DNA from: CAYVBE01 sp964448935
Lineage (GTDB): Bacteria; Planctomycetota; Brocadiia; SM23-32
Length of the DNA: 64,000 bases
Assembly (NCBI GenBank): GCA_964448935.1
Contig: CAYVBE010000002.1
Span: 1-64,000 of the forward strand
Direction of reading: 5' to 3'
Shown here: in pieces, positions 34,219 through 42,941 of the stretch
Numbering within the stretch: position 1 is the first letter of the stretch
Layout of the letters: each line of letters starts with the position of its first letter
Made by a program: the position numbers and the translations under genes
The notes under the pieces: model-generated
Told to the model about the DNA's origin: nothing
What the model saw: only the letters and a program-made list of their open reading frames with translations
Databases searched by the model: none

Positions 34219-34234
34219 GTCGCCGTTCGGCGAC
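34219..34234 (+). promoter_or_regulatory. Hairpin in the 5' leader
   Basis: GTCGCCG (34219-34225) and CGGCGAC (34228-34234) are perfect complements around TT, close to the predicted transcript 5' end. It may protect the mRNA end. CTTTTTC follows about 16 nt later, too far for a normal terminator. Confidence 0.5.
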
Positions 34235-34273
34235 GTCTGTTCTCGTGGGGCTTTTTCGGAAGGAGACGGAACG

Positions 34274-34852
34274 ATGGTCGAGACAGCATCCACCATGCTG
34301 CCGCTCGGGACCGAGGCGCCGGACTTCGAGCTGCCCGACACCGCGGGCAACACGGTACGCCCGGGCGACTTCGACGACGCGCCCGGGCTGCTGGTCGTGT
34401 TCATGTGCAACCACTGCCCTTATGTGAAACACGTGCGCGAGGGTCTGGTCGAGCTGGCCCGGGAATACATGGACAAGGGCGTCGCCGTAGTTGCGATCAA
34501 CTCCAACGATGTGGACGCCTACCCGCAGGACAGCCCGGAGCGGATGAAGGAGGAGGCGGAGGATTACGGCTATCCCTTCCCCTACCTCTACGACGAGACG
34601 CAGGAAGTGGCAAAGGCGTATCGCGCCGCCTGCACGCCGGACTTCTACGTCTTCGACGAGGACCGGAAGCTCGTCTATCGTGGTCAGATGGACGACAGCC
34701 GACCGGGCAGCGACGTCCCGGTCACCGGCAAGGACCTGCGGGCGGCGCTGGACGCCGTGCTGGAGGGCCGCCCCGTTCCGGGCGACCAGAAACCCAGCGC
34801 GGGCTGCAACATCAAGTGGACACCCGGACAGGAGCCGGACTACTTCGGCTGA
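34274..34852 (+). CDS. Thioredoxin-fold (AhpC/TSA-like) protein
   Basis: A 192-residue soluble protein of the thioredoxin/peroxiredoxin superfamily. Residues about 10-35 (APDFELPDTAGNTV) are the peroxiredoxin-like opening, and the active-site region reads FMCNHCPYVKHV, a CxxC motif. Additional cysteines lie in RAACTPDFYVF (the usual cis-Pro strand) and AGCNIKW near the C-terminus. Homologues often annotated as thioredoxin-family proteins have unknown substrates; peroxide or disulfide reduction is possible. AGGAGA lies well placed before the ATG. The gene is convergent with the AraC regulator. Confidence 0.9.
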   Translation: MVETASTMLPLGTEAPDFELPDTAGNTVRPGDFDDAPGLLVVFMCNHCPYVKHVREGLVELAREYMDKGVAVVAINSNDVDAYPQDSPERMKEEAEDYGYPFPYLYDETQEVAKAYRAACTPDFYVFDEDRKLVYRGQMDDSRPGSDVPVTGKDLRAALDAVLEGRPVPGDQKPSAGCNIKWTPGQEPDYFG

Positions 34853-34880
34853 TGGCCGGCGCGGTTCGCAGCGAGGGAAG

Positions 34881-35681
34881 TCAGTCCGCGGTCGCCTGCT
34901 CGCGGAACTCCGTCGGTGTCATGCCAGTGGCCTGCCGGAAGGCCGTCGCGAAATAGCGCGGGTCGGGGTACCCCACGCGCCGGGCCACCTGTCCGACGGA
35001 AAGATACCGCGAGGCGAGCAGCAGCCTTTGCGCCTCCTGCATGCGGAGGCGGATGACATATTGCCACGGGCTGAGTTCGAAGCGCCGGTTCCACCACCGC
35101 CGGAACGTGGCCGGGCTGAACCCGAAGCGTTCGGCGATCTCTGCCACCTCGAACGCCTCGGCCAGGTGCTCGCGCATCCACTGTTCGGCGGCGTAGATGC
35201 CCCGCAGGGGCTCCCGCCCTACCCTTTCCCCGCTGCCGTAGCGGGCGGCCAGCAACATCACCGGTGCCAGCGCGTCGAGTTGATCCACTACGCCGGGCAC
35301 AGCCGGGTTCTCCAGCAGCCGGAGCGCCCGGTTCAGGTGGGCGCGGACCGCCGCGGGGTCTTCCATCGGCAGCGGCCCCTCGGGCCATCCCGAGAGATGC
35401 AGGCTGACCGGCGGCGTGTCGAACACCATGTGGCACTCGTCCCACGTCTCATCCGGACCGTATCGGTAGCGCTGCCCCGCCCGCGCCAGCAGCAGGAACG
35501 GCGCCTCCAGCCGCTCGCTCCGCCCGGCCTGCTCCAGACGCCCGTCACCGCGGAAGACGAACATGGCCGCCCAGCGGGCAAACCGGTGGTCCACCTGGCC
35601 CCGCAGGCCGGGCCTCCAGCCCATCAGGTAGAGCCGTAGCCCGTCGGTCTCGCGCGGATAGCCTTCCAGAAAGGTGATCAT
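34881..35681 (-). CDS. AraC-family transcriptional regulator
   Basis: A 266-residue regulator. The N-terminal half (1-150) is a cupin-like sensor (FLLLARAGQRYRYGP), followed by the two-helix-turn-helix DNA-binding domain (about 165-262) with FEVAEIAERFGFSPATFRRW and VGQVARRVGYPDPRYFATAF, ending in GMTPTEFRE. Such proteins activate sugar or stress operons when a ligand binds the cupin. It sits divergently from the multihaem gene and next to the thioredoxin-fold gene; either could be a target. No operator was recognised. Confidence 0.93.
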   Translation of the reverse strand: MITFLEGYPRETDGLRLYLMGWRPGLRGQVDHRFARWAAMFVFRGDGRLEQAGRSERLEAPFLLLARAGQRYRYGPDETWDECHMVFDTPPVSLHLSGWPEGPLPMEDPAAVRAHLNRALRLLENPAVPGVVDQLDALAPVMLLAARYGSGERVGREPLRGIYAAEQWMREHLAEAFEVAEIAERFGFSPATFRRWWNRRFELSPWQYVIRLRMQEAQRLLLASRYLSVGQVARRVGYPDPRYFATAFRQATGMTPTEFREQATAD

Positions 35682-35720
35682 TATTTCAACATATTTGACG
35701 CTGAATCGAACATGCTTCCG

Positions 35721-35750
35721 TTACACCCGGCATGGCCTCTCCCCTACAAT
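35721..35750 (+). promoter_or_regulatory. Putative promoter of the multihaem/propeller operon
   Basis: TTACAC (35721-35726) and TACAAT (35745-35750), spacer 18 nt, 73 nt before the start. The -10 box is strong. Confidence 0.45.
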
Positions 35751-35823
35751 ATAGAGCATGAGGTTGTGAGACTGCAACTGCCTATACGCCGCAGAAGATG
35801 CGTTCAGCGCGAGGAATCCCGGA

Positions 35824-38313
35824 ATGATGTCGTTCCAATCCGACCATAAAGGGGTTACGAAACGCACCCTCCGTCTGCTCACAGTCGCCGCACTGGCTCT
35901 GAGCGTTTTCTGCACCACCGGCGCGCTGGCGGGGCAGCAGGAAGGCGTGATCGAACAGGCGCTGGCCGGCCCCCTCTCGGACGTGGAGGAGATCATCTTC
36001 GCGGTGCGGGGGCACGTGAAGAACCTGCATTACTACGAGAATTACGGGCGGCTGTACGGGGACAATTTCCACATCGCACAAGGCGGCGGGCGGCTCTGCC
36101 GTATGAAGCTGCGCACGCGCGAGGTCACCGACGTCCTGAACGACCCGGCGGGCGCGGTGCGCGATCCGCAGGTGCACTACAGCGGGCAGAAGATACTGTT
36201 CAGCTACCGCCCGGGGGGCGAAACGCGCTACCACCTGTATGAGATCGGCGTGGACGGCACGGGCCTGACGCAGCTCACCGACGGCGATGAGGACGACGTC
36301 GAGCCCACCTACATGCCGGACGGGCGCATCATGTTCATCAGCACCCGCGGCCACCGCCGTGTGCCCTGCTGGAGCAGCCAGGCGGGGATCCTCTACCGTT
36401 GCGACGCCGACGGATCGAACATCGTCTGCCTGTCCGCCAGCGTGGAACACGAAAACACCCCCTGGATGCTGCCGGACGGCCGCGTGCTCTATACGCGCTG
36501 GGAATACGTGGACCGCGACGAGGTGGCATTCCACCACCTATGGGTCATCAACCCGGATGGCACCCGCCAGATGACCTTCTATGGCAACATGCACAAACAC
36601 GGCAACTGCGTTGCCATGCTGGACGCCAAGCCGGTGCCCGGCACGGGCAAAGTAGTCTGCACCTACGCCTTCCACAACACGGCCGAGCACGGCGGCGAGG
36701 TGCGCGTGATAGATCCGGACAGGGGCCCCGACCATCTGAACTCGGCTAAACTCGTAAGTGACGAATACCCCGAATCCATCGGCCGCCTGGGCCACACCAG
36801 CAACGGCTGGCGCGACCGGTATCCCGTCAGCGAGGACTGCTTCCTGGTGGCCAGCCAGAAGAGCCTCTACGTGATGGACGGCGCAGGCAACTGGGAGCGG
36901 CTCTACGAGCACAATGAGGGAACCGAGAAGCTTTGGGTACACGAACCCCGTCCCCTGCTGCCCCGTCCTCGCGAGGACGTCATCGTTGACACCACCGACT
37001 GGAGCAAAGGCCACGGCACTCTCGCGCTCTACGAGGCGCACACGGGGCGGAAAATGGACGGCGTCGAGCCCGGCACGATCAAAGAGCTTCTGATCATGGA
37101 GGAGCTGCCCAAGTCGGTCAGCTACAGCGTGGACATGGACGCCACCAGCCTGGACGGCACCTTCCTGCTGCACCGCATCGTCGGCAAGGTCCCGGTTGAG
37201 GAGGACGGCTCGGCGTATTTCGACCTGCCGGCCAATCGGGGGTTCTTCTTCGTGGCGCTGGACGATGAGGGCCGCGCCGTGAAGCGCATGATGAGTTTCA
37301 CCAGCGTGGCCCCCGGCGAGACGACGAGTTGTGTCGGCTGTCATGAGCCCCGCACCATGGCTCCCCCGCCCGACCCGCATCGCAGGATGCCTGCCGCCAT
37401 GCGGCGCGCGCCCAGCGCTGTGCAGCCGTTGGAAGGCGTGCCGCAGATCATTGACTACAACCGCGACATCCAGCCTATCTGGGACAGGAACTGCGTCAGT
37501 TGCCATAACTACGACGAGTACGCGGGTGAACTCAGCCTGACGGGGGCCTCCAGTCCGAGCTTCGTCCACAGCTATCTGAACCTGCACTATGAGGGCCTCA
37601 TAAGCCACGGCCGTCAGGGCCTGGGCAACCGCGCTCCCTACAGCATTGGCGCCCACGCCAGCCGCCTGTGGGACGTGCTGGAGGAGGAGCACAAAGACGT
37701 GAAGCTCAATCCCACCGAACTGAAGATGGTGCGGTACTGGATCGAGTCCAGCGCTGCATACGCCGGCACTCTGGCGGGCCTGGGTATGCGCTACCGCAAA
37801 ATCCGCGTCAAGATTGACGACGAAAAATACGAGAACAGGTGCGGAACCTGCCACTCCCCCGGCGACATCAAGGGGCGCTGGCTCACCGGTTGGTCTCGGG
37901 TGCGAGACCGCAGATACAACCTGAGTCATCCGGAAAAGTCGCTGGTTCTGCTGGCGCCGTTGGCGAAGGAGGCCGGCGGGCTGGGCCTCTGCGAGCAGCG
38001 GGAACCTCAGCCCCATCCGCTGGCACCCGATGAGAAAGAAGCCGAGGCGCCGCCTGCGGAGGTCTTCACAAGCAAGGAAGACCCGTTCTACCGAGAGATA
38101 CTGGCCGCCCTGCGGGACGCCGCCGAGCAGCGGCGGAGGATGCCGGAGTACTTCAAGCCGGGCTTTGAGCCCTGGCGCGCCTACCCTGAGGTCATGAAGC
38201 GGTTCGGCATATTGCCAGAGGACTGGCACGCCGGTGGCGCCGGCCTGGAGGATTACTGCCGCATAGACCAGAAGTACTGGGAACACCTCTGGCACATGCC
38301 GGAGTCCGAGTAA
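35824..38313 (+). CDS. Hydrazine-synthase-alpha-like multihaem propeller protein
   Basis: A secreted protein of 829 residues with a signal peptide (cleavage near ALA-GQ, about residue 38). The N-terminal two thirds is a WD40/TolB-like propeller of the type found in the hydrazine synthase alpha subunit (EEIIFAVRG, GTGLTQLTDGDEDDVEPTY, PDGRIMFISTRG). Three CxxCH haem-attachment motifs follow: CVGCH (503), CVSCH (557) and CGTCH (673). Many Planctomycetota and Verrucomicrobiota outside the anammox group encode such proteins, with unknown electron partners. It does not imply anammox: no beta/gamma subunit or hydrazine dehydrogenase is present. It is followed by a PQQ-like propeller gene in the same unit. 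A redox role in periplasmic oxidation is inferred. Confidence 0.85.
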   Translation: MMSFQSDHKGVTKRTLRLLTVAALALSVFCTTGALAGQQEGVIEQALAGPLSDVEEIIFAVRGHVKNLHYYENYGRLYGDNFHIAQGGGRLCRMKLRTREVTDVLNDPAGAVRDPQVHYSGQKILFSYRPGGETRYHLYEIGVDGTGLTQLTDGDEDDVEPTYMPDGRIMFISTRGHRRVPCWSSQAGILYRCDADGSNIVCLSASVEHENTPWMLPDGRVLYTRWEYVDRDEVAFHHLWVINPDGTRQMTFYGNMHKHGNCVAMLDAKPVPGTGKVVCTYAFHNTAEHGGEVRVIDPDRGPDHLNSAKLVSDEYPESIGRLGHTSNGWRDRYPVSEDCFLVASQKSLYVMDGAGNWERLYEHNEGTEKLWVHEPRPLLPRPREDVIVDTTDWSKGHGTLALYEAHTGRKMDGVEPGTIKELLIMEELPKSVSYSVDMDATSLDGTFLLHRIVGKVPVEEDGSAYFDLPANRGFFFVALDDEGRAVKRMMSFTSVAPGETTSCVGCHEPRTMAPPPDPHRRMPAAMRRAPSAVQPLEGVPQIIDYNRDIQPIWDRNCVSCHNYDEYAGELSLTGASSPSFVHSYLNLHYEGLISHGRQGLGNRAPYSIGAHASRLWDVLEEEHKDVKLNPTELKMVRYWIESSAAYAGTLAGLGMRYRKIRVKIDDEKYENRCGTCHSPGDIKGRWLTGWSRVRDRRYNLSHPEKSLVLLAPLAKEAGGLGLCEQREPQPHPLAPDEKEAEAPPAEVFTSKEDPFYREILAALRDAAEQRRRMPEYFKPGFEPWRAYPEVMKRFGILPEDWHAGGAGLEDYCRIDQKYWEHLWHMPESE

Positions 38314-38360
38314 GCCAGCCCCGGCTTTCAACCAAGCGTAGAGAGGCAGAACATCCGAAA

Positions 38361-40037
38361 ATGAGACGATACGCAATTTTGGCGGTACTTGCCCTGGCGG
38401 GCGTGGTTTGCGGCGCTCAGCCGTTGCAATGGCCCGTGGACCACAGCCGCAACCCTGCCATGGAGGTTCGGGACCTGCCCTCTGAACTCTCGGAAGAGAA
38501 TCTGGTCTGGGAGTTCGATGTCAGGGGCGGCTCGCAGTTCGCCATGCCCGTCATCGCGGGGGAGCGACTGCTTCTCGGCAGCACGCAGCGCAGCCTGCTT
38601 CACGATGAGCTGGCCCGCCTGAACCGTGAGCAGTCCGGCGGGTCCCTGATATGTCTGGACCGCCTGACCGGGGACCTCGAATGGGAACTGCTGGCTCCCG
38701 GCCTGGGCAGTATCGGAAGCTACGGGATGTACGGCATCTGCAACACGCCCCTGGTGGACGGCGAACGCGCCTATGTCGTTGACCCGCTGGGCAGCCTGCT
38801 GTGCCTGGACATGAACGGCCAGGCCGACGGTAACGACGGGCCCTTCACCGACGAAGTGGCCTACATGGCCAACACGGGCCGCCACATCCTGAAAGACCGC
38901 GTGCTGGAGGATCCACCCCCGGCCAAGATGAAGCCGAAATACGGCGACATCATCTGGAAGTTCGAGTTCCTGGAACGCTTCCAGCTTGCCTGGAAGCACG
39001 CGTTCAGCGGCACCATGATCATGGACGGCAACATGATCTACCTGCCGACCAGCAACAGCCAGACCGTGCTGGTGAAGCATGAGGGAAAGGCCGTGAACAT
39101 CGGCTACTCGCGCAGAGGCAAGCCCGAGGAGCACGCCGGCGGCAAGGAGCGGCCCAACATCCTGGTGGTGGACAAAAACAGCGGGCGGCTGGTAGCGCAC
39201 GACACCGCCTACTTGCGCCGCGTGGACCACGGCCAGTGGGGCACGCCGAGCATGGGCGTCATGAGCGGAGAGAAGGTGCTGCTGTTCGGCGACGGCTGGG
39301 GCATCCTGCACGCCTTCCGCGCGCTGGAGCCCGAGGACGTGCAGCAGGACCGAGTGGTTGAGCTGGAGGAGGTCTGGAGTTTCGACTGCGTCCCCCCCGA
39401 GAACCGCGCCGGAGGCCACGGCAAACTCGAATACACCCACCGCCACGGCCGAGGCGACGCCCCGACCAGCGACGAACCCATGATGGCCAACATCATGGCA
39501 GCCCCCTGCGTGGCCGACGGACGCATCTACATCGCCATCAGCCGCGATCACAACTACGGCATCTCGCCCGGCGCGCTCTGGTGCCTGGAGCCTAAAGGTC
39601 AGGGCCGACTGGGCGAGGAGTCCGTGGTATGGAGCAGCCGCTATGTGCAGACGGGCATGGCCACGCCGGCCGTGGCCGACGGGCTGTGCTACTACAACGA
39701 CTCGCTGGGACAACTCCACTGCTTCGACGCGGTCACGGGCGAGAAGCTCTGGACGCACAGGTTCCCGGCCGGCACCTATTATTGCGACCCCTTCGTGGCC
39801 GACGGCAAGGTCTACCTGGGATCCGACCGCGGGCATGCCGTCCTGGGGCACGGCCGCACGAAGAAGGTCCTCTGGGAAGGCCGCCTGAGCGGCGCCGAGC
39901 CGCGCACGCCCGTGGCCGTGGACGGCCTCCTCTACGTGCCCACGAACCGCCGCCTCTACCTGTTCGCCGGACCCGAGTGGCAAAAGGCCCACCCGAACCT
40001 GATGAACCAGGGCGAGATCGAGCCGCTCGGGGAGTAG
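38361..40037 (+). CDS. Secreted PQQ-like beta-propeller protein
   Basis: A 558-residue exported protein (signal peptide about 1-19). Repeats of the quinoprotein/BamB type are spread over the chain: LICLDRLTGDLEWEL, LLCLDMNGQ, ILVVDKNSGRLVAHD, LWCLEPKGQ, LHCFDAVTGEKLWTHRF, with the C-terminal blade at RRLYLFAGPEW. A GAGAGG sequence precedes the ATG, 47 bp after the multihaem gene, so the two are probably co-expressed. Without the catalytic residues of a PQQ dehydrogenase being evident, cofactor binding is uncertain; it may be a scaffold or substrate-binding partner. Confidence 0.85.
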   Translation: MRRYAILAVLALAGVVCGAQPLQWPVDHSRNPAMEVRDLPSELSEENLVWEFDVRGGSQFAMPVIAGERLLLGSTQRSLLHDELARLNREQSGGSLICLDRLTGDLEWELLAPGLGSIGSYGMYGICNTPLVDGERAYVVDPLGSLLCLDMNGQADGNDGPFTDEVAYMANTGRHILKDRVLEDPPPAKMKPKYGDIIWKFEFLERFQLAWKHAFSGTMIMDGNMIYLPTSNSQTVLVKHEGKAVNIGYSRRGKPEEHAGGKERPNILVVDKNSGRLVAHDTAYLRRVDHGQWGTPSMGVMSGEKVLLFGDGWGILHAFRALEPEDVQQDRVVELEEVWSFDCVPPENRAGGHGKLEYTHRHGRGDAPTSDEPMMANIMAAPCVADGRIYIAISRDHNYGISPGALWCLEPKGQGRLGEESVVWSSRYVQTGMATPAVADGLCYYNDSLGQLHCFDAVTGEKLWTHRFPAGTYYCDPFVADGKVYLGSDRGHAVLGHGRTKKVLWEGRLSGAEPRTPVAVDGLLYVPTNRRLYLFAGPEWQKAHPNLMNQGEIEPLGE

Positions 40038-40060
40038 AACTCCGCGCGCTTAACAGCCCG

Positions 40061-41653
40061 TCAAAGGGCCGGCAGGGAGACCAGGTGCATCTCTTTGGGC
40101 TCGATGGCCTGCCGGATGCTGTCCATGGTCTGCTCGGGAACGGGGTCGTCGAGTGTGAGCGCCACGACCGCGTCGGCGCCCTTCTCCACACGGCCGACGT
40201 CCATGCTGGCGATGTTGATGTTCGCGTCGCCTAATATCGTGCCGAACTTGCCCACCATTCCGGGGCGGTCGTCGTAGCGCATGATCAGGATGCTGCGCGC
40301 CGGCCGGAGGTCAATGGCAAGGCCGTCTATCTCCACCACGCGCGGGTTTTTGCCGTCGAAGCACGTGCCGCAGACCCGGCGGGTCCTGCCCCCGGCCTCG
40401 GCCTCGACGCAGAGCAGGCTCTCGTAGCTGCGCACCTGCTGCGAACTCTCTTCCACCAGCTCTATGCCCCGCTCCTCGGCGATGCCGGAGGCGTTGACCA
40501 GGTTGACATTGCTCTCCGTGGTGGGCCGCAGCACCCCCGCCAGTGCGCTGACCGCCAGCGCCCGCGTGTTGCTCTGCGCGATGCGGCCCTGGCAGGAGAC
40601 CCGGACTCGCGTGACGGCCTGCCGTTCGTGCAACTGCACCGTCAGCAGCCCCAGCGCCTCGGCCAGCTCGCCGTAGGGCGCCAGCTCCGGCTCCAGGTGG
40701 ACCGCCAGGTTCACGGCGTTCTGGATAACCCCGTCCTTGAAGAAGGCGACGAGCTGCTTCGCGATGGTCTCGGCCACCTTGGACTGCGCCTCCTTCGTGC
40801 TGGCCCCCAGGTGCGGCGTCAGCACGATGTTGGGCGCTTCCAGGAGCGGGTTGTCCGGCGCGACGGGCTCCTCGGTGTATACATCCACGGCGGCGCCGGC
40901 GATGCGGCCCTCTTCCAGGGCGTCCGCCAGGGCCTGCTCGTCCACGATCCCACCGCGCGCCACGTTGACTATCCGCGCATCCGGCTTCATGCGGGCAAGC
41001 TCGTCGGCACCTATCATGCCCAGCGTGTCAGGCGTGGCTGGCGTGTGGACCGTAAGGAAATCGGACTCACTCAGGATTTCCCCGAAGTCCGCCAGCTTCG
41101 CACGTAGCTCCCGCGCCTTTTCCGGGTTGATGTAGGGATCGTGCGCCAGCACCTCCATCCCCAGCGCGCGGCAGACGCGGGCCACGTGCTGGCCGATCTT
41201 GCCCAGGCCGATAACGCCCAGCGTCTTGCCCTCCAACTCGACGCCGGTGTGCGCGCTGCGGTTCCATTCGCCCTGCCGGACCTCGGCGTGCGCAACGGGT
41301 ATATTGCGCGCCAGCGCCAGCAGCATTCCCACGGTGTGCTCCGCCGCGCTGACCACATTGCCGGCGGGCGTGTTCATGACCACCACGCCGTGATCGGTCG
41401 CTGCCTCGCAGTCTATAGTGTCCACCCCGACCCCCGCGCGCCCGATGACCTGCAGCCGCTCGGCCGCCTCGATGATGCGGCGGGTCACCTTCGTAGCGGA
41501 CCGCACCACCATGGCATCGTAACCGGCGATGTCGGTCAGGACCTCTTCCTCGGTCCGGCCCGGCTTGAAGTCGGTCTGGATGCCCGCTTCGCTCAGTATG
41601 CGGGAAACGTCCTCGGACACCTTGTCCGCGATGAGCACTCGTATCTGGTTCAT
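40061..41653 (-). CDS. serA: D-3-phosphoglycerate dehydrogenase
   Basis: First enzyme of serine synthesis, oxidising 3-phosphoglycerate with NAD. The 530-residue long form has catalytic and Rossmann domains (GVIGLGKIGQHVAR about residues 145-158), active-site residues in NVARGGIVDE (Arg), DVYTEEPV (Glu) and TPHLGAST (His), then an intervening domain and a C-terminal ACT domain (MRYDDRPGMVGKFGTILGD), which usually gives serine feedback. ATG 41653 fits the family N-terminus; ATG 41662 and an upstream extension to 41704 are less likely. It has its own promoter and is convergent with the propeller gene. Confidence 0.95.
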   Translation of the reverse strand: MNQIRVLIADKVSEDVSRILSEAGIQTDFKPGRTEEEVLTDIAGYDAMVVRSATKVTRRIIEAAERLQVIGRAGVGVDTIDCEAATDHGVVVMNTPAGNVVSAAEHTVGMLLALARNIPVAHAEVRQGEWNRSAHTGVELEGKTLGVIGLGKIGQHVARVCRALGMEVLAHDPYINPEKARELRAKLADFGEILSESDFLTVHTPATPDTLGMIGADELARMKPDARIVNVARGGIVDEQALADALEEGRIAGAAVDVYTEEPVAPDNPLLEAPNIVLTPHLGASTKEAQSKVAETIAKQLVAFFKDGVIQNAVNLAVHLEPELAPYGELAEALGLLTVQLHERQAVTRVRVSCQGRIAQSNTRALAVSALAGVLRPTTESNVNLVNASGIAEERGIELVEESSQQVRSYESLLCVEAEAGGRTRRVCGTCFDGKNPRVVEIDGLAIDLRPARSILIMRYDDRPGMVGKFGTILGDANINIASMDVGRVEKGADAVVALTLDDPVPEQTMDSIRQAIEPKEMHLVSLPAL

Positions 41654-41711
41654 CTCTGGCATTCCCGTCCTGATCGGGGTTGTAGAGAGAGCGTCGGAGG
41701 GCAACGCAGAA

Positions 41712-41740
41712 ATACTACCGTCTCAGCTCACGTTGGTCAA
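41712..41740 (-). promoter_or_regulatory. serA: Putative promoter of serA
   Basis: On the minus strand, TTGACC (41740-41735) and TAGTAT (41717-41712), spacer 17 nt, about 60 nt before the ATG. A GCGGAG/CTCCGC inverted repeat (41747-41764) lies just upstream, perhaps ending the preceding operon. Confidence 0.6.
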
Positions 41741-41798
41741 CACACTGCGGAGGTAATTCTCCGCCCTGCCGGCGAAACTACCACACTCATCCGGACAA

Positions 41799-42908
41799 TC
41801 AGATATCACATTCCGTTAGTTCTTCGGCGCGCACCTCGCGGCCCAGCTCCGCGGAGCGGTAGATGCCCTCGGCGATCAGTATCATGTTCAGCGCCACCTC
41901 GGCGGTCGGCATCAGCGGGACTTTCCCCTGAAGGGCGCGCACCCAGTGGCGCTGGGGGCTGTCGTAGGCGTCGGCGTCGCCCGCAGCATCCCAGCGTTCC
42001 CTCGCTGCATCCAGGTCCAGTGGCTCCCGTACCCAGGGATCGGTCACAGCAGAGAAGAAGCGCACCGGAGGCACATCCTGGGCGAAGAACGGGGCGAATA
42101 CTATGCCTCCTTTGTGCCCGGCGACACAGCATCCGACATCTTCGTCCAGGTTCAAAGCCCACGCCGCCAGAACGTCCAGCGTGGCGCCGTTCTTGAAGTG
42201 GACGAAGCCCGCGCCCATCTCTTCCACGTCGTAGCCGCTCTCTTCGCGCAGCCCCTGGTCCATCGGCAGGCGGTCGTAGGTCTGCCCTACGATACGTTCG
42301 GGCTCGGGATTGCCCATCTGCCAGAGGACCCGGCAGATCGCGTAGATACCCCAGTCAATCAAAGCCCCGCCACCGGCGGTCTCGCGGCGCACGAAGGCCG
42401 GTGTGTTCTTGCCGTCAACGAACGGTCTTTTGCGTTTCAGGTTCACGTAGGCGCGGCCGTGGTAGATGTCCCCGCAACGCCCGGACTCGACAACCTCTTT
42501 GGCCGCCCGGGCCGCGGGGCCGAACATGGTCCCGATTTGGATGTGAAGCATCTGCTGCATGGCGCGGGAACACTCCACCATGGCCAGCCCGTCGGCGTAG
42601 GTGGCCGCGATGGGCTTTTCGCAGTAAACGTGCTTGCCGGCCCGCATGGCGTCGCAGCTCACGGGGCGGTGGAGCATATTGTGGAGGCAGACGTCCACCG
42701 CTTCTATGTCATCGCGGTCCAGCAGCTCATGGTAGTCGGTGTAGACATCGGGGACTTCAAACTCGCGGGCGGCCGTCTCGGCGGCGTCCCGGTCTATGTC
42801 CGCCACCGCTACGATGCGCGAACCGGGAATCTCTCGGTATTTCCTCAGATGGCTGTTACCGATCTTACCCGTGCCGATTATGCCGATCTTGATTTCTCTG
42901 TCACTCAC
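41799..42908 (-). CDS. Gfo/Idh/MocA-family oxidoreductase
   Basis: NAD(P)-dependent dehydrogenase-like protein of 369 residues. The Rossmann motif GIIGTGKIGNSHLRKY is followed by LHNMLHRPV and the conserved CEKPIAAT with its lysine. The C-domain includes GGGALIDWGIYAICR, the usual DxGxH-like position here reading DWGIY. The start is the GTG at 42908, with AAGGAG six bases before it; a TTG at 42926 overlaps that site. It follows the GH30-like gene by 33 bp and probably processes sugars released by it or its partners (inference). Confidence 0.92.
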   Translation of the reverse strand: MSDREIKIGIIGTGKIGNSHLRKYREIPGSRIVAVADIDRDAAETAAREFEVPDVYTDYHELLDRDDIEAVDVCLHNMLHRPVSCDAMRAGKHVYCEKPIAATYADGLAMVECSRAMQQMLHIQIGTMFGPAARAAKEVVESGRCGDIYHGRAYVNLKRKRPFVDGKNTPAFVRRETAGGGALIDWGIYAICRVLWQMGNPEPERIVGQTYDRLPMDQGLREESGYDVEEMGAGFVHFKNGATLDVLAAWALNLDEDVGCCVAGHKGGIVFAPFFAQDVPPVRFFSAVTDPWVREPLDLDAARERWDAAGDADAYDSPQRHWVRALQGKVPLMPTAEVALNMILIAEGIYRSAELGREVRAEELTECDI

Positions 42909-42941
42909 CGTCTGCTCCTTAAGCAATGCTTGTGGTAAGGG

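Noticed and set aside
35824..38313. Evidence for anammox metabolism
   Set aside because: Only an alpha-subunit-like protein is present; such proteins are widespread in non-anammox bacteria.
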